A stretch of DNA of 64,000 nucleotides from Orthonyx spaldingii (GCA_013397795.1 VZTJ01000748.1:1904648-1968647); one strand, 5' to 3'; shown: positions 1 through 11,895, counted from the stretch's first letter. The notes: generated by a model not told the origin, from the letters alone. Numbers and translations are program-made.

Positions 1-217
1 AGTGATGTCCCTTGAGACACTGGAACATGTTGCCTAGAGAAGAATGTGGATGCCACATCCCTGGGAATGCTAAGGGCCAGGTTGGATAGAGCTCTGAGCA
101 ACCTGATCTAGTGGGAAGTGTACCTGACTACCCCTGCCCATGGCAGGGGGTTTGGAACTAGATGATTTTTAAGATGCCTTCCAACCCGAACCATTCTGTT
201 ATCCTACCATTCTGCAA
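1..217 (+). repeat. CR1 LINE 3' fragment
   Basis: The segment reads like the 3' end of an avian CR1 non-LTR retrotransposon in sense orientation. It has the 'ggccaggttggatagagc' block, then an 'actagatgattttt' block, 'ccttccaaccc', and a degenerate tail of ATTCT-type units near 190-217. It is 5' truncated by the window edge and diverged. It sits in an IPO5 intron, about 160 bases before the next exon. Confidence 0.85.
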
Positions 218-380
218 TTAGACCAAGAGTTAAAAATTAGCGAACTTAAAAAAATTAGTTTTACAAAAAAAGTCATAAACCAGCTTCATTCCATTAGTTT
301 AGACACCTTATCACTTTATGTGAGCTCCACTCTGTTAAAGATCATTAGTCTTCATGGCAATTGTATCCTTTTCCTTTCAG

Positions 381-503
381 GATGACAGTGACGTTTATAT
401 TTTGACTAAAGTATCAGACATTTTGCACTCAATATTCAGTAGTTACAAGGAGAAGGTACTGCCATGGTTTGAAAGGTTACTTCCACTAATTGTCAACCTA
501 ATT
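381..503 (+). CDS. IPO5: IPO5 coding exon (fifth from last)
   Basis: The exon starts after a pyrimidine-rich acceptor (ttcctttcag) and ends before a strong donor (gtaagta). It is 123 nt, 41 codons, with both boundaries in phase 0. It encodes DDSDVYILTKVSDILHSIF through LPLIVNLI, amphipathic helices of a HEAT repeat. Codon use is AT-rich like the surrounding introns. Confidence 0.96.
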
Positions 504-3500
504 GTAAGTACTTTGCTTTCCTTTTAAATGAAAATTTAGTTATTTTTTCTATGCTTTAATACGCTGTCCATGCTGAAATCTTAAGAGAATTTGGTAGGTA
601 GAATGTAGCAATTACTGTTGTCCAAAATAGAAAGTTCATTCTAGATTAACAATGAAGTTGTTATCCTATGCTTTTTGAGCAGAGTCGCTGCTGTGCTACT
701 TAAAATTTGTGTTGCAAGACCCAGGATCATTGACATACACAACTGTTTTGAGAAATTTAATTTCCCTGTGACTGTCCAGTTAGTATCTCTAAAATGGATT
801 TCAAGAGGAGGGCCAAAAAAGTGTTGCAAACTTGTGGGGAAAAATTGAGACTGATATGTGTAATGGGGTGTGAAATAGAGGTGCAAAGATAGACACTGGG
901 ATTTTGTTTCGTTCATGGTATTGCTGGAACTATCACTACCACAAATTACATGGTTTTAGGATTGAATTTAATCCATAAAGGTTTTACCAAAAGTATTAGA
1001 CCACTGTTCCTGTGATTCTTATTGATACATCATTGGCTGTACAATAATTTCAAGGTGTCTCACCTGTTGTGTGTTTGTGCCACAGTGTCCACATCGGCCG
1101 TGGCCGGACCGGCAGTGGGGGCTGTGCATTTTTGACGATGTGGTGGAGCACTGCAGCCCCGCCTCCTTCAAGTACGCGGAGTACTTCCTGAGGCCCATGC
1201 TGCAGTCGGTGTGTGACAGCAGCCCCGAGGTGCGGCAGGCGGCTGCCTACGGCGTGGGAGTCATGGCACAGTTCGGCGGGGACGGCTACCGGCCCTTCTG
1301 CCCAGGTGCGCGCCCACGGCTGACAGAACTCCGAGTGTAGGATCAGGGGGGAAGAAATAAAAATGGCTCACCTTCTGGGTGATGAGGTCTTTTCCCCTTG
1401 GCGGTGAAGTAGATTGCCAGTTTAACCTGTGTGGTAGACTGGTGATGGATTGATAAAGTACCTGAGTTCTTCGGGCTTTTGTTGTTGTTCTGCTTAGTAG
1501 CATTTCTGTTGCAGCACTTACTGCTTAGCAAACTTGATTTACATATTCTTTTATAATATGATCTGACATGCAAATGTTAATTTCATAAAAACCATCTTTC
1601 TGATACACAGCTGTCTCATAGATGCTTTCTACTAATATTAATGTGGTTACATATTAATGCAAAAGCCTTTGGACATCTGGAAAAACTACACAAGAGACCT
1701 ATATTAAGGAATAGCCTAGAATACAACTAATGTGGCTCTCTGATTATATAAAAAGGAGCCTGATTTCTGTAAAGTAAGAAATGAAATGAGGGTGATAATA
1801 CTTATCAGAAACACTTTGTCTCCTTTCTTTCTGAGTGTTTCAAATTTCTCTGAAACTTCAAATTTATCTTAAATTTAAAGAAATTATTGTCTGCTAGCAC
1901 TCTTCTTGCCAGTCATGAAAGTTAATTTTGCACACTAAGTAGCACCCCTTAGCAAAGATTTATCCTTTTTTTTTAAGAATATATTTAGTCATCTAAGTAT
2001 GTATTCAAAATATGTATTTCACATGAATCTTAAATGAAAACTGAATTAGATAATGTAAGAAAATAAGAATCATGTGATAGGGATTAACACAAATGTTGCC
2101 TACACCACTCAGGGTTGTGATTTTCATTGTTAATGTAAATGTATCTGTTACATGATAACAATCAGGATGAGGTGTCTTTGTAAAAAGAAAAGAGAAAAAG
2201 CAGTGTGGGAAGCCTTGCAGTGAATCATTAAGAGCATGAAAATTTAGAATTGTCTAGACAGTTCTGATTTTGAATTTTTTTGAGTTTTTTAACATCTGTT
2301 GAAGTCTAATTTTATTTTTCATTAATTACATTTTATCTTACCCCACTTGAACTTTCTGACATCTTTGATCCTTCTCTTTGTATTTGGGCAAATAATCCTT
2401 AATTATGCCTAGACACTTGGCTTCTCCTTAAGTTGAATTTTAGGTAAAAAAAACTTTCTCCTTTACAGCATACAGCTTATTAGCAGATGCCTCGAAAGTA
2501 TTCTAAATCCTTTTGTACATACGTGAAAGAACTTTGTGATTTATTTTAATAGATGAAGATATGCTGTGATTAGAAACAAAGTAAATCCATGGCATGAGAC
2601 ATTATCTACCCCCAGGTTTTGCTATTTCTCTGAAAAACATCATGGTTGTGATCTTTTATTTGTTACTTATTTTCATTACTGATTGATATATGGCACTGGC
2701 ATATTTTTCTTTTCCAAGTTTGAAGAGTATGTAAAGACTTCTAAAGATTTCTAAAGAGCAAAGAAATGAGATGGAAGGAAAAATTGCAGCAAGTCAAGTA
2801 ACCTTTCTAAACAGGGACACAAGGTTACAGTTGATGCTACTGGCAAGGTTACTTTTGTTATGTTGGTGGAAGAATATAATTAGCTGTTCTCTGAAAATTG
2901 TATCAGTCAACTGCATGGATTTCTTCCTAAATCACATCAGTGGCCTCAAAACTGGGTGGTGCCAGATGTCAGAGCAGTCAGTCCTTGGAAAAAAGCTTAA
3001 CGTTATAGAAGATGGGTCTTTTATTGTCAAAAGGCTTTTTTAAGGTTTATCTAACACAACATCTGTGTGAGAATGGATCTCTTTAACAGACAAGAAGAAA
3101 ACTTGTCTGGTAGGCTGTAGGGAAAAAAAATATGCTGATTGATTTTGATGCCCTCCTAATTTTAGAGCTGCAAGGACACACCTACAGAGTCATCCATTAG
3201 TATTAATGAGTGAGATGAGATTTATCTTCAGCAGCCATGAAAATCTGTGGTATAAAATGCAGACTCAGTTAGCCTAGACATTGTAGACTTCTCTGAGACA
3301 AATTCTGCTTTGCAGAATAATCCAGCATCATTATCCTGCATTTGATACATAAGCTAGTGGGTCTGATGTTTCTGTAGTTCTGTAATGTTTAACAGTTTTT
3401 CCATAACTGCTTAATTACTCAAAAGTATAATGCAGTGGACTCAATATAGAAAGTGTGATCGTGTATTCTTTAACTGCAAAGCTGCTACTTACTCATCAAA

Positions 3501-6500
3501 ATTCAGTAGTGTGAGATCTCGCTCTTCCGCACTAATTAGAATTATTTTGAAGTGTGCTTTCTGTACAATTCCACAACCTGTTTACTGTGCTGATATAGAA
3601 TGGCACAGCTTTAGCATTTCATTTTTAGCAGAAGAACACAAGGACAATTGTTCCTGCTTGCATGTAGTGTGTTCAGAAGTCTGCATGGACTCTAGTAGCT
3701 AAAAATGTGACATTAACATTCATTGGGAAGTGTACATGTGGTTACCCACGTGACTATTAAAAAAAATATAATTGCTATTAACCTAGCAAGAAAATTGGCA
3801 TTTTTCCTCCATTGAAACCCATTTCCTTTCCTTTATTTTTATGATCTAAACTATGCCTAGTTGATTCACCAGATGAAATTACTCCTGTGAGCTTTTTCTA
3901 GGGCACCTTTTAGTGGTGGAAGGTGTGTATGTGTACATACATACATGTTTTTGTATACAGAAGTGCCCACAAGCAGTAGAGCACTGAGGATGTGCTCTGT
4001 AGTTCACATTATTGTGAATGTCACTGTAGCAGTGCTTTTCCTCCTCCTGTGTTTATAGAGCATATTCGATTCAACAGATAATGCTTGCTGTTTACAGTGT
4101 CTTGTGTATTTTAAATTGCGTAACTCCAATTGAGAGTTGTGGGAATATTATTTTCTTTTGAACTTCTAAAGCAAATTCAAACTTTTGCAGTAGCTGTTTT
4201 CTTCTGTTTCCTTGCAGAGCTTTATTTGTTTGGTTTTCATATGATAATTATTGGGCAGAGAAGAACTTAGAAGTAGCAGAACATTGAAGTGATTAGATTT
4301 TAGTGCTTGGAACACAAAAAATCCTGGTTTTAATATATACAGTTGTCTCACGTAGAATTTGTGGTATTAATTAAGTATAATTAAGTGTAATTTGTGATAT
4401 TAATTAAGTATTGTGCACTAAACTTTATTCTTGTGTTGTTTAACAATTAGAGGCGCTTCCATTGCTGGTGAGAGTCATTCAGTCACCAGATGCCAAAGCC
4501 AAAGAGAATGTCAATGCAACAGAAAACTGCATTTCAGCGATAGGAAAGATAATGAAGTTCAAGCCTGACTGTATAAATGTTGAAGAAGTCCTTCCGCACT
4601 GGTTATCATGGCTTCCACTTCATGAAGACAGAGAAGAAGCTGTTCATACTTTCAATTATCTGTGTGACTTACTTGAGAGGTAAGGCAAAGTCTTCAGACT
4701 AATGCAGGAAGTAAGCCTGTTGGCATGCTCTTTCCTTGCAGTCTTTTTCCAAAACTGAGAAACCGTGAGGTTAATATACATGTGGTTTAGAGAAGATAAT
4801 TTGGCATGTCAGAACTGAGCCTTCCCTGGTGTTATTGATGCTTTTTTAAACAATTATTGTTCTTGTCCTAAATAGTGTCTGTATGGCTGGAAAAAATTGC
4901 TGGCTGCCTTATATGTATGTAATGGGAAAGGATCTGCAGAAAACTTGTACAGAAAATTTCGGGAAAAGTTTTTGATATTCTGCTTACATATCAGCACTAT
5001 TAACTGATCAGGTCTTTTCTCTTAATAGCAGCATACATGCTCTTGCAGCCTTCTTTTTGTAACCTTTTAAAGTAGTTTTGCATCTTTTTGCTTTCCAACA
5101 AGGTAAAGTATAAAGTAGAGAAATAATATGGAAAAATTCATTGTACAGTGCCTTCTCTCTTAATAATTATTCCAGTTATTGAAAGCATCTTATCCCACAG
5201 TTTATTCTTTGGATTTTGCTCCCTCCCATAGGTAAATGGAGGAAAAAAGTAAACAGTTATTCTAGAGTGGTGGACTTCATAAATGAGTGAAAGAATGTAG
5301 CTTGTGAGGTGTTATGTAATAAGTGCATTCTGGCTGGCACTGTATTGCATCTCACGAGAAAAATATAAAGGAAGTAACTTGGATTTCTTGCAGTCTTTTC
5401 TGTTTTGTGAACACCTTGTATCTCTTGGTGCTTTATTAAGGCAAAGTCTCAAAATGACAGCTGAGGTCCCTAGACAGATTACAGAACAGTTGTGTAGAGA
5501 CACCATAGTAATGCTGCCAGGTGTGCATGTAAATAAGAGTACAGAAATTGGGAATTGCAGTAGCAGCACACTTCTGTACCCAGCTCTGTGCAGGTGGCTC
5601 AGACTGGCTACCTGCTTCTCTGGAGCTCTGCCAAGTCCTGTGTTCATGGCCTCTGCATTCCAGCAGTTGTAGGTGGCAAGGCTGGTAGTAGATCATGTGT
5701 TCCACATTCCTGATTGCTAATACTCCTCCATTCCAGCATTTGGCTGGGAAAGACGGAGCAGAACTGCTTGCTTTGCTGTGTCATCGAGAGTACTGGCAGA
5801 GAGCTGAAGTTACCAGTGCTCCTGATGCCAGTAACGCAATGTCCTGGGAGACACAGAGAGAGGACTAAGTCCTTTTAGGCAGGGTATTTCTGTCACACTA
5901 TTTACAGTTTCATCTGCATGGAACTCGGCCATTCTGCAAAGTTCAGAATTTCCTGATAAAGTTTAGGCTGAATAAAGAATCAACTGCTTAAATATTAACA
6001 GAAGGGGGAGCATGCTGTCAGCAGGCAACAAAGCTGTACATACTTATTCAGCTGTGTGAAGCTTAAATGTAAATAAGTAGCTTTAGAATAAGATCATTCA
6101 AAATCACTTCACTTATGTGTAAAGTGTTTACATTATTTTTAGTTAAGCATTAATTCCTTTGTAATATATATTTTGTAACAGCAATAACCCAGTTGTCCTC
6201 GGTCCCAACAATTCCAACCTTCCTAGAATACTTGGTATAATTGCGGATGGTGAGATCCATGAAGCTATCAAACATGAAGATCCATGTACCAAGCGGCTGG
6301 CTAATGTTGTTCGCCAAGTGCAGGTAAATAAATGCGTGCTCAAGTATAAAGGGAACATTTAGAATCTGTTTGCAGGAGTAGCTAAACTGTTAGACCAGTT
6401 TTGAGAGGCTTATCTCCTTAGAGAATAGTCGTTTAACCAGTGATCTTGGAGATCCTTGGATGTTTCTTGAATGATTAATGATAAAACTTGGTGACATTTG

Positions 6501-8926
6501 CACTTGAATAAAATAACTGTAAGTAACTCACATGCAGCGAGGTGGTTAACGTGCAAGCCAGTATTAGTTTTTTGTGGGTTTTGTTTCTGAATCAGAAATT
6601 AGAATCTGGAGAGAAATCTGCATGTCCTTTTATCAGTGAACTGTATTGCAGGATTTGATCCAACATGTGGTTCTTGTAAGGGTCGCCAGCATCCTGTGGT
6701 GACTTTCTAATAAAGCAGTGGCTTGGGTTCTTTGTTAGAGAATGAGTGCAAACCACAAGTTATTTTACTATTGCCCTTTTTAGTCCAGTGCAAATATAGG
6801 TGGCTGTTCAATGTTTTCCCTGCCTTTGGGGAACTGCCTTAAGGTTCACTTCCTTTATGCCATAATGAGTCATTTAATGATGATGGGGATGTCCAAGTAC
6901 TTAAGCAGCACCTCTCTACAGTGCTATAAGTGAGAGTGCTATAGTGCACATCTGCTCCAGAGCCAAATGTTGTTGGCTGGATGTAGCACTAATGATAGAA
7001 GGGAGTGTGCCTAGTAAGCATCTTGTTAATAAAAAAGCGTGGAGGATTTTGAGCAGCAGATTTTCAATTACTGACCTCTCTACCTGACCTGCTTTGGCAA
7101 AACTCAGGTTCAGGAATTTTAGGAACACTTGATGTTGGAAAGGATTCACCTGTATGAGTGTATCAGCCTGAGAGATCCATTATGTCTGGTAGAAAAAGTT
7201 GTTAAAATTCTCAAGGCATAAAGAGAAGGAAATTGAGCCAAGTTTCAAAGTGAAAGTGTAAGTGGCAGCTCTAGATTCTGCCTGACAGATACAAATCCTT
7301 CCTGGGAATGGAACTTTGTATTAGGGTTTACCTAATGCATTTGCTCACTTTACCTCAAATCATCAAGGTTTTTTAACAGTACAGTGGCACATACATGTAT
7401 AGATTAGTTGTGTACAGCAATGTCTGGTTTTCGCCAGGATTGATAGGAACATTAATATAAGACAAGACCTTCAGCATTGGCTCAATGATTTGCCTTCAGA
7501 CCAGGGAGAAAAAAAATCTTAGAAGTCATGTCTTTTAAAAAATACAATTTTAGCACAGTGTTACCAGTCCTATTTCTCTTCACACGTAGTATTTTGACAT
7601 TAGTAAAGTACTGTAAGAGTTTTATACTATTATAGGAATTTTCAATGTTGTGTAGTTGCTAACAAGCTCCTGCTTCCCAGATTGCAGGAGACCTTTTTTT
7701 TAAATGATCTCAGTAAGTTGTTTCACTGCCAGTGTCTGACATGAGCAACATGGTCATAATTGGAATTGAATATAAACTTCTTTCTCAGGCTAGAAATATT
7801 TCAGTGTAAAGTATCAATTTAAATGTGCATCAGAAATGCTGGAAGTGCACATTTAATTCTGCAATATTTCATCATACATTAAGAGTCTAAAATGCCTAAT
7901 GTTATTTAAAACTAAACCCACAAACTTAAACTCGAGAGCATTTATTTTTTAATTTTGTGAATCCATTTTTATATTTTTTAAATTTTGAGAAAAGGGCATT
8001 ATAGTAAAACTGAATGTGAAATATACCAAATATAAATTAAACTTCTTTTAGCCCTTACTTAAAGTACACTGTTATTGCAAAATCCAATCTAAAGACCTAA
8101 GTCACCTGCAGTTTTTTTCCTTGTCATTGTCCTAAAAGAAGCAAGGTGCCAATTGCTTCCAGTTTCTATTGATAAGTGAATAAATACTCTTCCCCCAATC
8201 TTGATTAATATTCAGCACTTTCTGGTACGATTAGAACAGTCCTTACTGATGGTGACTTTAAAAGCTGATGTCTCAGCTGAGGGCTGTGGTAGCATAGATG
8301 ATGGGTTTACATTTACCCAGACAGGTGCTGTGCAGTTCTCTCTGGGAAGTATTTGACCACTCTTGTCACTAAAGAGCCACGCCCTGAGTTAGCAGCAGAA
8401 TTTTACACACCTGCATGTGGCACGTCGTGCTGTAACCCCAGCGCTCACCTCAGAGCCCTGAGTGTGTTACTGCTGCACCAGTGCCCTAAACATTTGTGGA
8501 AGAGGCATGGTTCAGTTTTGCCTGAAGTGGCCTTTTAACTTCAGTGCAAAATGGAGCAAATGGTTTAGGCTGTGGTTAACACAGTAGTGTCAGTTGTTGT
8601 TGTTGTTACAGGGAGTTCCCAGGAGTGCCAAATCAATTACTCTGCTGCTGTTGAAACGTTTTGGAGCATCTCAAGTTGAACCCATGTAACACTGTGTATA
8701 ACTGAAGATTTCAGTCTCTTTGGCATATATATTACAGGAATAAGCTGAGTAATGTTGAGCTTTGTAAACACAGCAAGGTTTAGGATGTGCCTTGGACACT
8801 TTCAGCCTACATAAAGACCACTTCTCTTTTTTTTTCTAGACATCCGGAGGACTGTGGACAGAATGCATATCACAGCTCAATGCAGATCAACAGGCAGCCA
8901 TACAGGAGCTCCTGAACTCTGCTTGA
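381..8926 (+). CDS. IPO5: Importin-5 (karyopherin beta-3, RanBP5), last five coding exons
   Basis: Importin-5 is a cytoplasm-to-nucleus transport receptor of the importin-beta family. It binds cargo such as ribosomal proteins and core histones and releases it on RanGTP binding. Five exons (381-503, 1086-1305, 4451-4679, 6182-6323, 8840-8926) have AG acceptors and GT donors. Their phases join into one frame of 266 codons plus stop, matching the C-terminal quarter of a protein usually about 1,097 residues long. Recognition rests on long stretches I know from vertebrate IPO5, including WPDRQWGLCIFDD, CISAIGKIMKFKPDC, HWLSWLPLHED and the end IQELLNSA. This part forms the last HEAT repeats of the solenoid, at the outer end of the cargo-binding superhelix. 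The 5' exons lie upstream of the window. FARP1 follows on the same strand, as in mammals. I see no frameshift or premature stop. Confidence 0.97.
504..1085 (+). other. IPO5: IPO5 intron, nothing else seen
   Basis: AT-rich intron with donor gtaagta and acceptor ccacag. Short open frames on the minus strand look like chance. No repeat or RNA gene is recognisable. Confidence 0.9.
1086..1305 (+). CDS. IPO5: IPO5 coding exon (fourth from last), unusually GC-rich
   Basis: The exon begins with the Cys codon TGT after a cacag acceptor and ends with one base (G) of a Glu codon before the donor gtgcgc. It is 220 nt: 73 codons plus one base. It encodes CPHRPWPDRQWGLCIFDD, then a HEAT segment with SPASFKYAEYFLRPML and SPEVRQAAAYGVGVMAQF. 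By my count 62 of 73 codons end in G or C (about 85%), against 29 of 75 (about 39%) in the next exon. The donor gtgcgc is weaker than the others in this gene. The final G joins AG of the next exon to make GAG (Glu), confirming the junction. Confidence 0.96.
1306..4450 (+). other. IPO5: IPO5 intron, nothing else seen
   Basis: About 3.1 kb of AT-rich intron. A short run of GC-rich bases next to the upstream exon fades within about 40 bases. It holds small chance ORFs and a short GTGTGTATGTGTACATACATACATG-like stretch near 3925-3950, but no transposon or RNA gene I can support. Confidence 0.85.
4451..4679 (+). CDS. IPO5: IPO5 coding exon (third from last)
   Basis: The exon starts after acaattag with AG completing Glu and ends with AG of a Ser codon before the strong donor gtaagg. 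It is 229 nt. It encodes ALPLLVRVIQSPDAKAKENV, the CISAIGKIMKFKPDC block and HWLSWLPLHEDREEAVHTF, typical importin-5 HEAT-repeat sequence. Codon use is AT-rich at third positions, unlike the preceding exon. Confidence 0.97.
4680..6181 (+). other. IPO5: IPO5 intron with unexplained ORFs
   Basis: AT-rich intron. The stretch 5304-5672 is open for 122 codons on + and overlaps open frames on the minus strand. I recognise no protein family in it and no splice pattern that would link it to IPO5 in frame, so I treat it as chance. No repeats recognised. Confidence 0.8.
6182..6323 (+). CDS. IPO5: IPO5 coding exon (second from last)
   Basis: The acceptor gtaacag is followed by C, which completes a split Ser codon. 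The exon ends in phase 0 on CAG (Gln) before gtaaat. It is 142 nt. It encodes NNPVVLGPNNSNLPRILGII and then EAIKHEDPCTKRLANVVRQVQ-type sequence, the penultimate helices of the importin-5 solenoid. Confidence 0.97.
6324..8839 (+). other. IPO5: Last IPO5 intron, nothing else seen
   Basis: About 2.5 kb of AT-rich intron ending in a T-rich acceptor (tttttttttctag). A GTT trinucleotide run of four units lies near 8594-8607. No transposon, conserved ORF or RNA gene is recognisable. Confidence 0.85.
8840..8926 (+). CDS. IPO5: IPO5 terminal coding exon with stop codon
   Basis: The exon starts in phase 0 after a long pyrimidine tract and tctag. It encodes 28 residues from TSGGLWTECISQLN to IQELLNSA and stops at TGA (8924-8926). 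This is the exact C-terminal end expected for vertebrate importin-5. Confidence 0.98.
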   Translation, partial: TSGGLWTECISQLNADQQAAIQELLNSA

Positions 8927-9550
8927 AGGGCCTTAATTATCATCTGCAAGAAAACTAACTCCAAATAAACGTTTACCCTATTGTTTAGGTTTCTTTTGTT
9001 TCTTTTCTGAGTAAAACCAGAACTGTAGAGCGTGTAGGCCATTCTTCTGCAACCTACAGGCAGTGGCAGCAGGAAGAAGCATTCTTTCAGAACGGTGTTT
9101 AAATTGGTTTCTATCCCACAACATGGAAGAAGCTTCCTGTAAACCCTACAATAGCACTGAAGAGTATTTTTCTAATGGTATCAGCCATCCATACGATGGT
9201 GAAAGGGAAACAAGTCGAATTTTCTCATTAGACATAAGACCTTCAGCAGTAGATGTACGTTATAACAGATAAACGTTTCTCTACATCTAGTGTTAATTGT
9301 ATTAATTGGAGTGTGAGTCTTTGTAGGGTAGAAAGTGTCCTTCTGCCCAACAAGGTAGTAGATCAAAAGATGAAAAACTGAAGACAAACATCGAGCATGA
9401 AGACCTCATTGATCGCACTTTCAATTCCCAAAAACAACTTGTACAGTGACTCAATGAGGAAAGCTGTTCAGCTTCCAGCCCTTGAATGTGAAGTCTCTTT
9501 GGCATGTCTGACAGTATCTCATTCACTCCTCAATAAATGACATTGAAACA
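8927..9550 (+). terminator. IPO5: IPO5 3' UTR with candidate poly(A) signals
   Basis: The first canonical AATAAA follows only 38 bases after the stop, at 8964-8969. A second lies at 9532-9537. Later ones at about 10233, 10254, 11654 and 12148 could serve longer transcripts. Which sites are used cannot be told from sequence. The span also contains the exon-like ORFs at 9123-9254 and 9327-9449 described separately. Confidence 0.6.
9123..9272 (+). other. Unrecognised 49-codon ORF just after IPO5
   Basis: An ATG at 9123 opens 49 codons (start MEEASCKPYNSTEEYF) to a TAA at 9270-9272. The frame is open upstream from 9063. After codon 44 there is a donor-like gtacgt (9255). A 72-base stretch with several in-frame stops then ends in tttgtag, after which the same frame is open again at 9327 (starts GRKCPSAQQGSR) to a TGA at about 9449. 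This pattern could be two tiny exons, a uORF-like element in the IPO5 3' UTR, or chance. I recognise no family. Confidence 0.12.
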
Positions 9551-9641
9551 CAAGAAGCTTGTGTAGAAGTTCAGTAATGTGTGGTTCTTTTAATTTACTC
9601 TTGTGAAAAGATGAAAATAACAAACTATACAAGTCACGATT

Positions 9642-10067
9642 TTATATTTGAAACTTTGTATATTGTTGCCTATTACAGATTTTATGCTTTTTTGTTCTTG
9701 ACTTTTTAACAAATTTTTCACCTGAGTGTGTAGAATGGAAACTTAATGGCATTCCTTGTATGACAGTAAATTTACCTATCTTGACTTTAAAATGTTTTTT
9801 ATGTTCAGATGCAATTGCATTTCTTAACTTATAAAATGTAGTGTTGTTCCAGCTGCAAATGTGCAACGTGATCTGGTAGGCAGCAAACCTGTTGTAGTAT
9901 CCTGTGTAAAATTTTCGTTTAAAACAATCATGCAGTTGACAGCCTGACCTGAAAGAATCAAAAAACCTTCTCAGGTCTTTCTGGTACTTTGAGAGCAATA
10001 CATCATCTGTCAGCAAACATAGGCATAGAGTATCTGATTTGTAACAAAGGTGAGTGAGGTTTTGCAC
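9642..10067 (-). other. Unrecognised 141-codon antisense ORF
   Basis: The minus strand is open for 141 codons, ending at 9642. The product would be basic and aromatic-rich (contains KYQKDLRRFFDSF and KFYTGYYNRFAAY). A possible acceptor (ttgctgacag) lies inside, so a terminal exon would run from 10006 down to the stop. An ATTAAA signal on the minus strand lies near 9591. One ORF of this length is about what chance gives in 64 kb of AT-rich DNA. I recognise no family and no upstream exon. Confidence 0.1.
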
Positions 10068-11795
10068 TCTTGTTACTTCAGAGCTGTTAGTATATGCATT
10101 GATCTCTAATAACTTCAGTTTTTACTGAAGTGTTTTTCAACTTGATCTCAATTGTCCCTTGAAACAGATCTTTTCACAAAGAGGGTGTAAGTTGCCTTCC
10201 TTTATAGTAAGAAAAGTTAGAACTTCTCATGTAATAAATGCCTCTCATAGTAAAGAATAAACTTAGTTTTGCCTTTGAAAGTGTTTCAGAAAAGAAAATA
10301 CAGAATGAGGTGTACCAAAATCAGTCCAGGATCATTATACCCAAAGCTTTGTGAGACAAACTGCCTTAACCGTAGAACTTGACCGTGTAGTTTGTTTAGA
10401 GGCAGCTGAAACAGTGCAACAAAGTACTGTTCCATTGTTCATTCTGTTCAGTATTGTTAATCTCTTATTTACAGAAACTCAGGCATTCATGCATCTGGAA
10501 GGTGAATGCTAAGGATTGGATACCAGTACTGTAAGACAACTAGTAAGTCATGTTAGCTATCTCAAGCACTGATCCTGACAATAACAATTGTGCTATGCTG
10601 TATTCATCATCTTTCTTCTTTGTGCAGTTTGGTTTAAGTATTTGTTATTTCAATTTCCCTCCATTCTAAAACATGTAAATTTTTCCCTGCAGCAGACCTT
10701 TTGTACTTTTTCCTCGGAGCTTCAGGCTTAGATTTTTTTTCCCATTATTTAGACTGTGTGGTAAGAATCGTAGCACATTTGGCATTTCCAGAAACAGCGT
10801 CAGCTTTGGCTCTCTGTGACATAAGCAGCATTTGAATTGCTCTCCTAATGGACCAGCTGTAATCCTCTTGCCTTCCTTTCAGTCCAAGTAACTGAGAACT
10901 GAGAAATAGAGCCAGGAGATGGGATTGCTCTGTGAGCCAGAGCCAGCATAGAGCAACTCTGTGCAGTTGTTTCTACCTTATTAATCATTTTGTCAAAGCA
11001 AAGGGCACCGAGTGAATCACTCTCAGCCTGACAGGTAGGTTGGTTCCAGGTCTTACCTGGACATCTGTTCTTGCCTGTCCCCACTGAACTTGTCAGGGTT
11101 AATCCAAAAGATTCTGTAGCATTTTCTCAAGTCGCACAAGATTTTAAAACTACACTCCCTTTCCACCTATTTAAGAGCTGTCTGGATCACTAATCTTGGC
11201 TTTTCTGGTTCCTTAATACTGAATTTTTAAGCAGTCAACCATTCCTGTTCTTCATTGCACTTAAGAACTGTTGCCTAAAGGAAGTATAGTAGTAGAACAG
11301 TAGCTTTATTTGCAGCCATCGGAAAATAAAGTGTCATCTTTATGAAGGAGCCAAAGTAATCTTGAACTGTGGTACTGATTTGGGAAAAGTAGTTTTGATT
11401 CAACCATTTCTCCTGGGTATAACTCCAATCTTGCTTTAACAAACTGCTCAGTTGTTGTGTGGGTTGAGAGATGTACCCAGTGTAAAGAGCACTGTGAACA
11501 ATAGCAGTGCTGTGCTTTGCTTTGCCCGAACAAAGAGGTACCAAATCCACCCTAGACATCCACACAAAAGTGCTCAAACTTGTACTCCATAACAAAGCAC
11601 AACTAGAGAGCACCATGGAGGTGTTCCAGTACTGAAGTTCCTTTAGCCTGTTCAATAAACATATGATAGTAACTAGTGTTTATGAACACTGCTTCCAAGA
11701 GTAGCTCAGCTCCCTGAAGTGTGGGTGAGTTCCCATCTAAAATCTCATTTGTTCTTATTGTTCTGAAGGTGAAGCTACTTGTTTTGTGTTTGCAG

Positions 11796-11895
11796 CTCTA
11801 GGTTGTTCATGAGAGATGACAATGCGATGAATGTCGAGTCTCCTTTACCTGGCTTTGTCTACGAGATCCCCTGGATAATCCTGTGCAAAATCTAT
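11796..11895 (+). other. Exon-like segment, unrecognised
   Basis: A 100-base segment sits between an acceptor-like gtgtttgcag and a strong donor gtaaga. One frame is open through it (reads RDDNAMNVESPLPGFVYEIP and on to a Tyr codon at the donor), ending in phase 0. It does not join in frame directly to the candidate at 13958. It could be an internal exon of an undescribed transcript, or chance. Confidence 0.12.

Noticed and set aside
5304..5705. Overlapping ORFs on both strands in an IPO5 intron
   Set aside because: They lie between two correctly phased IPO5 exons, and adding one as a cassette would not preserve recognised protein sequence. No family recognised.
11275..11655. 126-codon minus-strand ORF in the intergenic region
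   Set aside because: Codons look plausible, but there is no convincing donor or acceptor and no recognisable motif.
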